Shown here: positions 49,909 through 63,556 of the stretch, piece by piece
How positions within the stretch are numbered: position 1 is the first letter of the stretch
Layout of the letters: every line of letters begins with the position of its first letter
From: Scylla paramamosain
Taxonomy: Eukaryota > Arthropoda > Malacostraca > Decapoda > Portunidae
Length of the DNA stretch: 64,000 bases
Direction of reading: 5' to 3'
Assembly: GCF_035594125.1 (NCBI RefSeq)
Contig: NC_087190.1
Span: forward strand, 9,619,104-9,683,103
The notes under the pieces: model-generated
What the model saw: the letters and a program-made list of their open reading frames with translations, nothing else
What the model was told of the DNA's origin: nothing
Databases searched by the model: none
Program-made: the position numbers and the translations under genes

Positions 49909-50158
49909 GTGAATGATTATATGTAGCAACCCTATAGGTGAGCACCAAGTTCCTTAATAAGCACTATGGAGATATAATGGGAGGGGTCGGCATGCCGTCA
50001 CGGATGTGAAGCTGAAACAAGGTAGTGGAGGGGGGAGGGGCGGTTCTTCTTATTTTTCATTACAAGCAAAACAAAGTTTACTATTGAGGTTGTAATTTCA
50101 TTTTCAGTGGCCCAGCCAAGCCTAGCCCAATCATAACGCTATTCAAACGCCACTTTTT

Positions 50159-52907
50159 AATGTAGGAGGGACACTGGCTAAGGGCATCAAAAATCCAATA
50201 AAAAAAAAAAAAATCCCACTGAGATGCCAGTCCCAGAAAAAGGTCCAAAACGGTAGTAAAAAATTGAAGGATAAGTGTCTTGAAACCTCCCTCTTGAAGG
50301 AATTCAAGTCATAAGAAGGTGGGAATACAGAAGCAGGCAGGGAATTCCAGAGTTTACCAGAGAAAGGAATGAATAATTGAGAATACTGGTTAGCTCTTGC
50401 ATTAGAGAGGTGGACAGAATAGGGATGAGAGAAAGAAGAAAGTCTTGTGGAGCGAGACCGCGGGAGGAGGGGAGGCATGCAGTTAGCAAGATCAGAAAAG
50501 CAGTTAGCATGAAAATAGCGGTAGAAAACAGCTAGAAATGTAACATTGCGGCGATGAGAGAGAGGCTGAAGACGATCAGTTAGAGGAGAGGAGTTGATGA
50601 GACGAAAAGCTTGTGATTCCACCCTGTCTAAAAGAGCGGTATGAGAGGAACCCGCCCAGACATGTGAAGCATACTCCATGCATGGACGGCTGTTGTACAG
50701 AGTTAGCAGCTGGGGAGGTGAGAAAAACTGGCGGAGACGTCTCAGAATGCCTAACTTCATAGAAGTTGTTTTAGTTAGAGATGAGATGTGAAGTTTCCAG
50801 TTCAGATTATAAGTAAAGGACAGACCAAGGATGCTCAGTGTAGAAGATGGGGACAGTTGAGTGTCATTGAAGAAGAGGGGGATAGCTGTCTGGAAGGCTG
50901 AGTTGAGTTGATAGATGGAGGAATTGAGTTTTTGAGGCGTTGAACAATACCAAGTTTGCTCTGCCCCAATCAGAAATTTTAGAAAGATCAGAAGTCAGGC
51001 GTTCTGTGGCTTCCCTGCGTGAAATGTTTACTTCCTGAAGTGCGTAGGAGTGGATAGGACAAGAAGTTTGGTTTAGAAGGTCATTGATGAATAATAAGAG
51101 TGTGGGTGACAGGACAGAACCCTGAGGAACACCACTGTTAATAGATTTAGGAGAAGAACAGTAACCGTCTACCACAGCAGCAATAGAACAGTTAGAAAGG
51201 AAACTTGAGATGAAGTTACAGAGAGGATAGAAGCTATAGGAGGGTAGTTTGGAAATCAAAGCTTTGTGCCAGACTCAATCAAAAGCTTTTGATATATCCA
51301 AGGCAACAGCAAGTTTCACCAAAATCCCTAAAACAGGATGACCAAGACTCAGTAAGGAAAGCCAGAAGATCACCAGTAGAGCGGCCTTGACGGAACCGAT
51401 ACTGGCGATCAGATACAAGGTTGTGACGAGATAAATGTTTAAGATCTTCCTGTTGGGGATAGATTAAAAAACTTTAGATAGGCAGGAAATTAAAGCAATA
51501 GGACGGTAGTTTGAGGGATTAGAACGGTCATCCTTTTTAGGAACAGGCTGAATGTAGGCAAACTTCCAGCAAGAAGGAAAGATAGATGTTGACAGAGCTG
51601 AAAGAGTTTGACTAGGCAAGGTGCAAGCACGGAGGCACAGTTTTGGAGAACAATAGGAGGGACCCCATCATGTCCATAAGCCTTCTGACGGTTTAGGCCA
51701 GCGAGGGGATGGAAAACATCACTGTAAAGAATTTTAATAGGTAGCATGAAGTAGTCAGAGGGTGGAGGAGAGGGAGCAACAAGCCCAGAATCATCCATGG
51801 TAGAGTTTTTAGCAAAGGTTTGAGCGAAGAGTTCAGCTTTAGAGTGGTACCATCTGGTTTAAATAAAGAAGAAGAAGCAAAGTTAATGGATATATTTTTG
51901 GCTAGATGCCACGTCACGCGGGGAGTTAGATCTTGAAAGGTTTTAACACTTTCTGTTAACGAAGGAGTTTTTGGCTAGTTGGAGAACAGACTTGGCATGG
52001 TTCCGGCCGGAAATATAAAGTGCATGAGATTCTGGTGATGGAAGGCTTAAGTACCTTTTGTGGGCCACCTCTCTATCATATATAGCACGAGAACAAGCTG
52101 TGTTAAACCAAGTTTTGGAAGGTTTAGGTCGAGAAAATGAGTGAAGAATGTCCGACTCCATGCCAGACACTATCACTTCTGTTATGCGCTCGGCACACAA
52201 TGACGGGTCTCTGACACGGAAGCAGTAGTCATTCCAAGGAAAACCAGCAAAATACCTCCTCAGATCCCCCCCAACTAGCACAGGCAAAACGCCAGAGACA
52301 TCCTCGCTTTGGGGGATCCTGAGGGATTGGAGCGATAGGACAAGATACAGAGATGAAATTGTGATCAGAGGAGCCCAATGAAGAAGAGAGGGTAACAGCA
52401 TAAACAGAAGGATTAGAGGTCAGCAAAAGGTCAAGAATGTTGGGCGTATCTCCAAGACGGTCAGGAATACGTGTAGGGTGTTGCACCAATTGCTCTAAGT
52501 CGTGGAGGATAGCAAAGTTGAAGGCTAGTTCACCAGGATGGTTAGTGAAGGGAGAGGAAAGCCAAAGCTGGTGGTGAATATTGAAGTCTGCAAGAATGGA
52601 GATCTCTGCAAAAGGGAAGAAAGTCAGAATGTGCTCCACTTTGGAAGTTAAGTAGTCAAAGAATTTCTTATAGTCAGAGGAGTTAGGTGAGAGGTATACA
52701 GCACAGATAAATTTAGTTTGAGAGCGACTCTGTAGTCGCAGCCAGATGGTGAAAAACTCGGAAGATTCAAGAGCGTGGGCACGAGAGCGGATTAAGTCGT
52801 TGCGCACATAAACGCATCATCCAGCTTTGGATCGAAAATGAGGATAGAGAAAGTAGGAGGGAACAGAAAAGAGGCAACTGTCAGTTGCCTCAGACACCTG
52901 AGTTTCA
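50159..52907 (-). mobile_element. Family A copy A6 (5'-truncated, RT catalytic box deleted)
   Basis: Minus strand from 52907 (in the endonuclease N-terminal half, ETQVSEAT level) to the 3' UTR at about 50159. The endonuclease pieces [24 protein letters not shown] and [11 protein letters not shown] are readable. In RT the frame goes from NQTSCPIHSYA straight to LQEVNISRRE: about 50 bp holding the YADDTTLHFS segment are deleted at about 51040. Motif A survives with a frameshift. The C-terminal part (50760-50143) is open for 200 codons. Confidence 0.85.
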
Positions 52908-53093
52908 GGTGTCTACTACTACCACCACAACTACTACAATTATTACTATTTCTGCTGCTGTTGTTGCTGCTCCTACTTCTACAATTATTACTATTTCTGC
53001 TGCTGTTGTTGCTGCTCCTACTTCTACTGCTTCTACTATTAGTACTACTATTATAACAACAACAACAACAACTACTACTACTACTATTACTAT

Positions 53094-53131
<38 letters not shown>

Positions 53132-53159
53132 AAATTACTACTATTTCTGCTGCTGCTTA

Positions 53160-53197
<38 letters not shown>

Positions 53198-53218
53198 ATA
53201 ATAATAATAATAATAACA

Positions 53219-53255
<37 letters not shown>

Positions 53256-53260
53256 TAAAA

Positions 53261-53302
<42 letters not shown>

Positions 53303-53340
53303 GTTATTAATAATAATTATAATAATAACGGTAATGATAA
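52908..53340. repeat. Compound triplet-repeat block
   Basis: (CTA)n/(CTG)n/(AAC)n mixtures change into (ACT)n, (AAT)n and (ATT)n over about 430 bp. Within it, a segment with TTATTACTATTTCTGCTGCT is repeated in tandem (about 52940 and 52985). Long open frames here are only repeats. Confidence 0.95.
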
Positions 53341-53341
53341 G

Positions 53342-53343
<2 letters not shown>

Positions 53344-53411
<68 letters not shown>
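53344..53411. repeat. (CA)n microsatellite
   Basis: 68 bp of CA repeats. The unique sequence to 53644 contains no recognised gene. Confidence 0.95.
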
Positions 53412-53412
<1 letters not shown>

Positions 53413-53644
53413 CCTGTAGGACAAATGTATGGCGCAAGACTTAGATTGGAGGCTCAAGTCCCATTTCTTTCTTGGGATGTCTCGATCTCCTTACTTTTCC
53501 CTATCCTCTATTTCATTCACCCTGAGAGGAAGAAAAAGGCAGGCAGGGAGGGAAGGAGGGAGAGATAAGGGAGGAAAGCAAGGATAGAGAACAAAATGTG
53601 GGTGTTTGTGTGAGACCATTTCTGTGTTCAATGGTGACTAAATA

Positions 53645-53660
53645 ATATATATATATACTC

Positions 53661-53755
<95 letters not shown>
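53645..53755. repeat. (TA)n microsatellite at the left edge of family H
   Basis: TA repeats with one interruption (CTCGTG near 53658). Family H coding starts immediately after. Confidence 0.9.
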
Positions 53756-53756
<1 letters not shown>

Positions 53757-53764
53757 TTGAAGAG

Positions 53765-54463
53765 AAGTCACCAACAACAATACTGAACAACTTAGGTCTG
53801 TTGATCGCTGCCCTGAAGGAGACGAACAGTGATATGAAGGTACATGTCTTTCAGATTGTGCCGCCTTCCAGTCCACAGAAAATACTGACAAAAACACAAG
53901 ATTATAACGAACAGCTAATTAAATGGGGTGAAGCCAACGGCATAGATATAATTAAAACGGTTCCTTCATTCACACTGAGCACAGGTGAGATAGGTGATCT
54001 CTGTTTCGAAACGAAAATTAGTCCATACCCCACGCTGAATAGACTGGGCGCAGTTAAGTTATTCACTACCGTTAAAAGACAGTGTGCAGACTTCCATCTC
54101 TGCAGTAACTGGGAGGAAATCAAGAAAAGTATAAATACACAAACACCACAACGAAGTGAAAATAGATACATGGGTCACAACAACCTCAGATCAGTCAACC
54201 GAGAACCTGACCAGAGCCCAGGCTCCAGCTTCCCGCCAACCTATGCGGGTATGGTTTCCCTACGCGCTCATAGCAGAACAACCCAACAAGGCAAGTCTTA
54301 CACCCAAAAGTCTCTCACCCATAAAGCTTCCCATCACCCTCCCACTGCTCCTAAACCACGAAGTCCTTCCCATCTCACATCTGCCAGGACAATGACAGGA
54401 GAATATGAGACAGGAGCAACGAGGAGGATGCATTCAGCCCCGGTCTGCACGAAGCAGCCCTGA
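53765..54463 (+). pseudogene. ORF1 of family H, SGNH-hydrolase-like part
   Basis: Open from the left border to TGA 54461-54463. LIAALKETNSDMKVHVFQIV, then YNEQLIKWGEANGIDIIKT and YPTLNRLGAVKLFTTVKRQC recall the C-terminal half of SGNH esterase domains (the LN..G..KL block) found in ORF1 of some CR1/L2 elements. The tail is Ser/Pro/Thr-rich and basic. The esterase N-terminus with the active-site Ser lies outside the copy. The catalytic Asp/His positions cannot be confirmed. Confidence 0.55.
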
Positions 54464-54548
54464 GAACACTGGACGACAGACACTATATAGCCTATATCAA
54501 GCCCACGCCTACACCTTAGAGGTGGGCAGATGAAACAGAAGCCACCTA

Positions 54549-54746
54549 GTGCAGAAACACGCAAATACCCCGGTGTTTGAAATACAGGAAATGTACGGTG
54601 ATAACTCACATGGTTACAGAAGGGAAAGAAATAGATATGCTAGTAAGAGAAATAAAACAGGGTGTTACAATTGCGGCGAATTCAACCATGTTCAAAGAAA
54701 TTGTAGATTTGACCACAAACTCTTATGTGCAAATATCAACGTTTAG
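54549..54746 (+). pseudogene. Zinc-knuckle end of family H ORF1
   Basis: GCYNCGEFNHVQRNCRF is a CCHC knuckle (C-x2-C-x4-H-x4-C) in a basic context, ending at a stop at 54744-54746. It is separated from the SGNH part by a stop and frameshift. It probably binds element RNA. Confidence 0.7.
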
Positions 54747-54883
54747 GTCATAAGAGCTGCCTATGTCAACAGTATAGGGCATAGGATGATGGCGAAGAAA
54801 CATCTACCATTGTTGAAATAAAGGAGTTAAAAAAGGATTCGCTAACTGTTGAACACATTAATGCACAATCACTGATATCAAGT

Positions 54884-55840
54884 TTGGACGAGGTGAAGTT
54901 ATTCATAATAGATATAAATATCTATGTTTTATGTATAAGTGAAACATGGCTTCAAGCAAACACCCTAGATGGTTATGTAGAAATTCCTAGTTATAAGATT
55001 TTTAGATGTGACAATGGTCGAGGAGCCGAGGTATGCACATATGTCCATAGTACCCTCAATCCCTCTGTCATTAACTTAGATGTGCCAAGACCAACAGGCA
55101 TGGAGGATGTATGGGTAAAGATACAGTGCAGCAAGTTTTCGGCCATCAACATTGGTTGTGTTTATCGACACCCTAAGGCTTTAGGCACATCATTTGACTA
55201 CATTCAAGGTGTTTTTACGATGGTATGTCTGCGTGACAAAAGTGTCTTTATCCTATGTGATTTTAATAATGACATGATGACAACGGGTAATAAAATCAGT
55301 AAGATAATGAGAAACAACAAGTTGACACAAACAATAGACAGACCCACAAGAACAACCTCAACATCAGCTACTTTACTAGATCTCATAATAACTAGTAAAC
55401 CTGATGTCATTCTATCACAAGACGTTGTTCCTCAAGTCACTGCTGACCACGACCTGGTATTTGTTGTTTTAAATGTAAGAAAACCTAAGAAACTGGTAAA
55501 AACTTTTCGTAATTTGAAGATCTATGATAACCACACTTTCTGCTCGCTCCTCCTTGACAGTGTTCATAATATGAATAATATATTTCTAATTGACGATGTG
55601 AACAAACGAGTATGCATTTTTAATGACGTTTTTATTAATTGTGTTGGCATGTGTGCCCCTCTTGTAACTAGAGCAGTGAAAGGAAAACCCACACCATGGA
55701 AAAATGACGATATCTGTGAGGCAATGGAGGACTGTAATAGGTTACAAAAAGAGCTTAAAATTGGCAAATGTAATTCACGGTTACGGAAACGTTGCAAAAC
55801 AGCCAAGAAACATGTAAAAAAAAAAAAAAAAAAAAATTAG
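54884..55840 (+). pseudogene. APE endonuclease of family H
   Basis: 318 open codons. DINIYVLCISETWLQANTLD has the catalytic Glu (SETW), then NIGCVYRHPKA, FILCDFNNDMM (Asp-x-Asn), TLLDLIITSKPDVI and TADHDLVFVVL (Asp-His). All key residues of the EEP fold appear present. The expected GDFN is CDFN. The frame ends in a run of 21 A (55816-55836), probably an expanded A-rich codon stretch in the linker. Confidence 0.85.
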
Positions 55841-56047
55841 GGCGGATCATTACCACGACCGTCTCAGAGGCAGTAAAGGGTAAAGAACACTTCGGCCATA
55901 TGGAACATCATTAATGAAATTATCCCTAGTCAGAAAAATAAACATAATGCCTATAATCTTGATAATCTAAGTGATAAAGCCGAAGAGTTCAACAATTTAT
56001 TTTCTAGTGTTGGAGAATCCAATTTTAAACCCTCACAGAAATAATTA

Positions 56048-56337
56048 ACTAATGAAGGTAAATCTATCGTCCAACTCCCTCAGTCTAATATCAATATTGT
56101 CTCTGCTTTTAGGCCTGAGCTCGTAGATACTAACACCGTTATATTAACAGTTAAAGATCTTAATGCAACCAGCTCTGTCGGCTCTGATGGTATAGGGTTA
56201 CGGTTTCTCCGGGAAGCGCTCTTTGTCATAGTTCCGTTCCTCACGTGTATCGTCAACACATCCGTGGTGACGGGAGTATTCCCTGAGACCTGGAAGCACG
56301 CATTGGTTGTCCCTATATACAAAAATGGTGATTCTGA

Positions 56338-56339
<2 letters not shown>
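56048..56339 (+). pseudogene. Start of RT, family H
   Basis: LTVKDLNATSSVGSDGIGLR, FLREALFVIVPFLTCIVNTS and VFPETWKHALVVPIYKNGDS are the RT fingers blocks. The domain is cut by (TA)n at 56340, before motif A. Confidence 0.85.

Positions 56340-56416
<77 letters not shown>
56340..56416. repeat. (TA)n microsatellite at the right edge of family H
   Basis: 77 bp of TA. The following 56417-56659 is AT-rich and has no recognised gene. Confidence 0.95.
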
Positions 56417-56418
<2 letters not shown>

Positions 56419-56873
56419 CTTAGTCCCTTTGAAATTCTCTTATCACAAACCCTCCAAGAAACTTCTCTCCACTTTTTTCATCCTTGTTTTATTCTAGATA
56501 GGGTAGACTGGAGTAATATAGAACTTTTATATCTAAATTATTTCATACATTAAAATTATAAATTAAAATTAAATTAAATTATTTAAAATTTAGATTATAA
56601 ATATTTAGTGAAGGAAATTCACAAGGTTCAGGAGCATTTTATACCACACATAGTGCTGAAAAATAGTGAAAAAAAAAATATACAAAATGGATGGCAGGAG
56701 GGAGATAGGCTTCAAAAAGGGTATTTAAAAAGGGATTAAACAAAGTGAGTTAAGCTTACAGAACAATATAAAGGACTAACCAGGAATGTAAAGGAAAACT
56801 GTAAAGGTTCTTGGAAGAAACTACGAAATAAAGATTGCATGTGAAGCAAAAATGAACCCAAATGGGTTCTTTG

Positions 56874-57190
56874 TTATTTATTTATTTATTTATTTTTATT
56901 TATTTATTTATTTTTTTTTTCTCATTCGCTCTCCCATCTTGGAGGACTTGGGTTATTTATTAATGACCCCGTTATGAGGTGGCGATGATGCCAGCGGAAA
57001 GACGTCAGCGACGGCCTCATGGCAGGAATAGCAGCAGTGGGGACCTTAAGGCCTATGGTGGGAATATGGAACCTAGGCATAGGTGCCCAGACCCAGGATA
57101 CAGGATACAAGCCCCGGTTCTTTCAGTTATACAGTACTATGAATAGGTATAAAAAATAAAATAAATAAATAAATAAACAAATAAAAAAAA
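56874..57190. repeat. Insert in element B with TTTA/AAAT flanks
   Basis: Interrupts B between NGFFVIY and IGLLK. The left edge is (TTTA)n (56874-56920), the right edge (AAAT)n (about 57148-57190), with a GC-richer core of about 225 bp. The core has an open minus frame (56922-57110) without known motifs. Perhaps a SINE-like or fold-back unit; class unknown. Confidence 0.5.
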
Positions 57191-57379
57191 TAGGCCTCTT
57201 AAAGAATTCAAATTGAGAATATATAGTGAAGAGGAACTCAGTACAGAGTTAAATAACTACTCATTATTTTCCAAAGACACAGTAGGGACAGTGCAGGTAG
57301 AACAGGTTTTAAGGGAAAAGAAATAGGCAAACTAAGAGATCGTCATAAGTAAAGAAGATATAACGACTAAATCCATAGG

Positions 57380-57752
57380 GCCAGATGATGTCTTCCCTAG
57401 AGTACCGAAAGGTTGCAAGGGTGAGCTTAGCGAGCTAATTGCTGAAATATTTAGAGAATCAATAGACAAGGGAAAGTATCTAAGTTATGGAGGCAGGCAT
57501 TTTTAAGAAAGGGGACAAGTCGTAGAGCTGCAACTACTGCCTGATTAGTTTTAGTTCTGTGATATGCAAATTCCTGGAAACCATCATAGCTAGAAAAATT
57601 ACAGAGCACCTAGAAAAACATCCGCTTATTAAGGATATTCAGCATGGATTTAGTAAAGGAAAATTTTGTCTTGTAAACCTATTGGTTTTTCATAATAGAG
57701 TAATGGAAGAAGTAGATAGCGATGATAAGTACAATATTATTTATTTAGATTG
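57380..57752 (+). pseudogene. RT of element B, first part
   Basis: SIGPDDVFPRVPKGCKGELS, then after shifts ICKFLETIIARKITEHLEKH, IQHGFSKGKFCLVNLLVFHN and YNIIYLDC, where motif A begins. A7 interrupts exactly at the motif A region. Confidence 0.85.
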
Positions 57753-57753
57753 C

Positions 57754-59593
57754 AGTCTGTTCTCCAACTAGCCAAAAACTCCTTCATTAACAGAAAATGT
57801 CAAAACCTTTCAAGATCTAACTCCCCTCGTCATTTCTGGCATCTAGCCAAAAATAACTCCAATAACTTTGCTTCTTCTTCTTTCCCTCCTCTATTTCAAC
57901 CAGATGGCACCACTGCTATCACATCTATTTCTAAAGCTGAACTCTTCGCTCAAACCTTTGGTAAAAACTCTACCTTGGACGATTCTGGGCTTGTTCCTCC
58001 CTCTCCTCCACCCTCTGACTACTTCATGCCACATATTAAAATTCTTCGCAATGATGTTTTCCGTGCCCTCGCTGGCCTAAACCCTCGGAAGGCTTATGGA
58101 CCTGATGGGGTCCCTCCTATTGTTCTCCGAAACTGTGCCTCCGTGCTTGCACCTTGCCTAGTCAAACTCTTTCAGCTCTGTCTGTAAACATCTACCTTTC
58201 CTTCTTGCTGGAAGTTTGCCTACATTCAACCTGTTCCTAAAAAGGGTGACCGTTCTAGTCCCTCAAACTACCGTCCTATTGCTTTAATTTCCTGCCTATC
58301 TAAAGTTTTTGAATCTATCCTCAACAGGAAGATTCTTAAACATCTATCACTTCACAACCTTCTATCTGATCGCCAGTATGGGTTCCGTCAAGGCCGCTCT
58401 ACTGGTGATAGAGTCTGGCACAAAGCTTTGATTTCCAAACTACCCTCCTACGGTTTCTATCCTTCTCTCTGTAACTTCATCTCAAGTTTCCTTTCTGACC
58501 GTTCTATTACTGCTGTGGTAGACGGTCACTGTTCTCCTAAATCTATTAACAGTGGTGTTCCTCAGGGTTCTGTCCTGTCACCCACTCTCTTCTTATTATT
58601 CATTCATGATCTTCTAAACCAAACTTCTTGTCCTATCCACTCCTACGCTGATGATACCACCCTGCACTTTTCCACGTCTTTTCATAGACGTCCAATCCTT
58701 CAGGAAGTAAACATATCACGCAGGGAAGCCACAGAACGCTTGACTTCTGATCTTTCTAAAATTTCTGATTGGGGCAGAGCAAACTTGATATTGTTCAATG
58801 CCTCAAAAACTCAATTCCTTCATCTATCAACTCGACACTTCCTTCCAGACAACTATCCCCTCTTCTTCAATGACACTCAACTGTCCCCCTCTTCTACAAT
58901 GAAGATCCTCGGTCTGTCCTTTACTTATAATCTGAACTGGAAACTTCACATCTCATCTCTAGCTAAAACAGCTTCTATGAAGTTAGGCGTTCTGAGACGT
59001 CTCCGCCAGTTTTTCTCACCCCCCCAGCTGCTAACTCTGTACAAGGGCCTTATCCGTCCATGTATGGAGTATGCTTCACATGTCTGGGGGGGTTCCACCA
59101 TACTGCTCTTCTAGACAGGGTGGAATCAAAAGCTTTTCGTCTTATCAACTCCTCTCCTCTAACTGACTGTCTTCAGCCTCTCTCTCACCGCCGCAATGTT
59201 GCATATCTAGCTGTCTTCTACCGCTATTTTCATGCTAACTACTCTTCTGATCTTGCTAACTGCATGTCCCCCCTCCTCCCACGGCCTCGCTGCACAAGAC
59301 TTTCTTCTTTCTCTTACCCCTATTCTGTCCACCTCTCTAACGCAAGAGTTAACCAATATTTTCAATCATTCATCCCTTTTTCTGGTAAACTCTGGAACTC
59401 CCTGCCTGCTTCTGCATTTCCACCTTCCTATGACTTGAATTCCTTCAAGAGGGAGGTTTCAAGACACTTATTCATCAATTTTTGACCACTGCTTTGATCC
59501 TTTTATGGGACTGGTATTTCAGTGGGCATTTTTTTTATTAGATTTTTGTTGCCCTTGGCCAGTGTCCTTCCTACATAAAAAAAAAAAAAATAA
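57754..59593 (+). mobile_element. Family A copy A7 (5'-truncated, motif A deleted)
   Basis: Starts at [18 protein letters not shown] and ends in poly-A at 59577-59593, within RT of element B. Relative to A5 about 80 bp are missing at 58408/58409: the DNA goes from CTACTGGTGAT directly to AGAGTCTGG, removing VALDISKAFD with the first catalytic Asp. The repeated GAT at both edges suggests a short-homology deletion. HSYADDTTLHFS is intact. TAA at 58185-58187 is the same nonsense codon as in A5. The downstream frame (58428-59114, 59060-59485) is largely open. Confidence 0.9.
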
Positions 59594-59595
59594 GA

Positions 59596-60330
59596 CAGGG
59601 TACTCTATATAAGACTATTAGACACAGTAAAGGCTCACATTATTGAAGGGAATGTTCTGAGCTGGATAAGGGTGTGGCATAATATGGAACAGAGAGTGCA
59701 GGTAAATGTTGCAGTTACCAGCAGAGTCTCACATGATTCAGTAACGGGCCACTCTATTGTTCCTAATCTACATAAATTATTTAGATACAAGTATTAGGAG
59801 TGATATAAGTAAATTTGCTGACAACTTCAGAGGGAGGCAGAATAATTAAGGCAGACCAAGATGCCAGGAAGCTGCAGGACTTGAACAGGTTGTATGAATG
59901 GTCAATAAAGTGGCAAATGGAGTTCAACATAAACAAATATACGGCCTTGAGTGTAGGTAGAAGAAACAGGCATGAAAATTACACTCTTAATGATATCAGT
60001 CTACAGTATATAGAACAAAAAATTAAAACGACTCAGGTAATCCCAGTTCTTAGAGTCTTAAACCAAGGGAACAGAGTGTGTCATTCAGGAACAAAGGCAA
60101 CAGGGTTTTAGAATTCATGAGTAGGAGTGTCACAAACATAAATGTAGAGGTTATCCTGAAATTATATTTAGGTTTCGTTAAACCACACCTGGATATAGAT
60201 TTCTTAGAAGCAGTGCAGAAGGGGATGACAAAGATAATTCAAGGACAGAGGATTGTAGTATAAACATAGGTTAAAACGACTCAACCTGCATTTATTGTAG
60301 AAAAGAAGAGGGCGTGTAGACAAGATATAG
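59596..60330 (+). pseudogene. RT of element B, second part
   Basis: After A7: LLDTVKAHIIEGNVLSWIR, RVQVNVAV, degraded palm, KFADNF (box degraded), LYEWSIKWQMEFNINKYTAL, GNRVLEFMSRSVTN, VILKLYLGFVKPHLDIDFLE. Stops and shifts are numerous. Confidence 0.75.
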
Positions 60331-60430
60331 AAGTATTTAGATTGGTTAAAGGAATTAACAAAGGTGATATAAGTGGCGCTTTCATAGTAAACAGTCAGAA
60401 CAGAAGTGGAGATAATTGATATAACCAATA

Positions 60431-61288
60431 TAAGTGTAAGGGGGAGTAAATTTTTCTTATGTTTTATTTACTTTGTTGTTAAGATTAAAGGGAAAAAAAA
60501 AATGGTAGCTGCCACTAGCCATGGGGCCTAATATTTTGAGTTTTGTGATATGGTAACATTGTCTTAATAACTAGCTGGGGCCTATAAGACACTGAAAATC
60601 CCATGATAACCAGATTAAATTTACTTGATGTAGTATCAAATAACAAATAAAGGTTTCATATTGTTTTTCTCTCTTTTTAATAAACACTGATATATCTAGT
60701 AAATAGTTCTACTATCTTGGATTTGTGGGACCTCTATAATGGGAAGAATGACAAAAGACCTAATCAGTTCCTGATAAGAAATTTAAATATGTTACAACAA
60801 TTAAGGTGATTATGCCCAAGATTACCTTAATTTTCAGAAAACAGCATTCTAAAATAGTGTAGATTTTACATAAAAAAGTGTGTGTATCACTGGTGGTTTT
60901 ACTATCAACAGACAATTTACCCAAAATTTTTACATCTTAAATTTTGTTATCCCCTTTTTAAAGTACTAAGAAATTAACTGACAAGGGAATTTACATCCTT
61001 TTCTCTGTGGGCACAAGGGTCGGTTTGCGTCTCACACAAATAGTTATTTTACAATAAGCACACATAGTTATTTCTATATGAACACAAGTAACTATTTAAA
61101 TAATTATTTTATAATAAGCACACATGGTTATTTCTATATGAACACAAATAATTATTCTATAACAGGCACAAATGGGTATTTTCTTATGACCAAAGTCTTT
61201 AAATACAAAAGTCTCTGGACAGCGTGACGTACATGCCTGTGGGCATAAGGGTCGGTTAGTGTTTAACATGTAAAGGCCCAAGCTGGCG
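60431..61288. other. Non-coding stretch with local repeats
   Basis: Two copies of a unit of about 62 bp (AATAAGCACACATRGTTATT) lie at about 61045-61145. GGGCAYAAGGGTCGGTT occurs at about 61008 and 61240. No gene. Confidence 0.6.
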
Positions 61289-61531
61289 TCCCTAAATTTT
61301 GTAATCAAATGTGTTAGGTTTTGGGAGTACTTGGGAACATTAACGAAAATGTTCAAGAACAATTTGAAATTAGTTATTTGAAGTTAGTCCTCCGCGTAAC
61401 TATATGTCATTATTTTGCAATAGCCCTAAGAGTTTAGCATCTTTTTCTAACTTCAAATTGTTCTTGAACATTTTCGTTAATGTTTCCAAGTACTCCCAAA
61501 ACCTAACACATTTGATTACAAAATTTAGGGA
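61289..61531. repeat. 80-bp near-perfect inverted repeat, 83-nt loop
   Basis: 61289-61368 and 61452-61531 are reverse complements with one mismatch (79/80). Each arm holds GTGTTAGGTTTTGGGAGTAC and GAAAATGTTCAAGAAC. No coding capacity in the arms. Confidence 0.95.

Positions 61532-63556
<2,025 letters not shown>

Larger units (their letters stand above)
53756..56339 (+). mobile_element. Non-LTR retrotransposon H, truncated at both ends by AT tracts
   Basis: ORF1 with an SGNH-like segment and zinc knuckle, an APE endonuclease and the first part of RT are in order on the plus strand. It begins inside ORF1 and ends inside RT, each time directly at an AT microsatellite (53645-53755, 56340-56416). 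The order and ORF1 type fit the CR1/L2 group. Confidence 0.75.
56660..60430 (+). mobile_element. CR1-like non-LTR element B, split by A7
   Basis: Linker and RT on the plus strand: ARREIGFKKG (56685), CEAKMNPNGFF (56840-56866), an inserted repeat, GPDDVFPRV and the RT fingers (57380-57752), then A7, then the rest of RT (59596-60330). It is heavily mutated and older than A7. Confidence 0.8.

Noticed and set aside
52838..53437. Open frames rich in Thr, Asn, Tyr or Leu
   Set aside because: Produced by triplet repeats in every frame.
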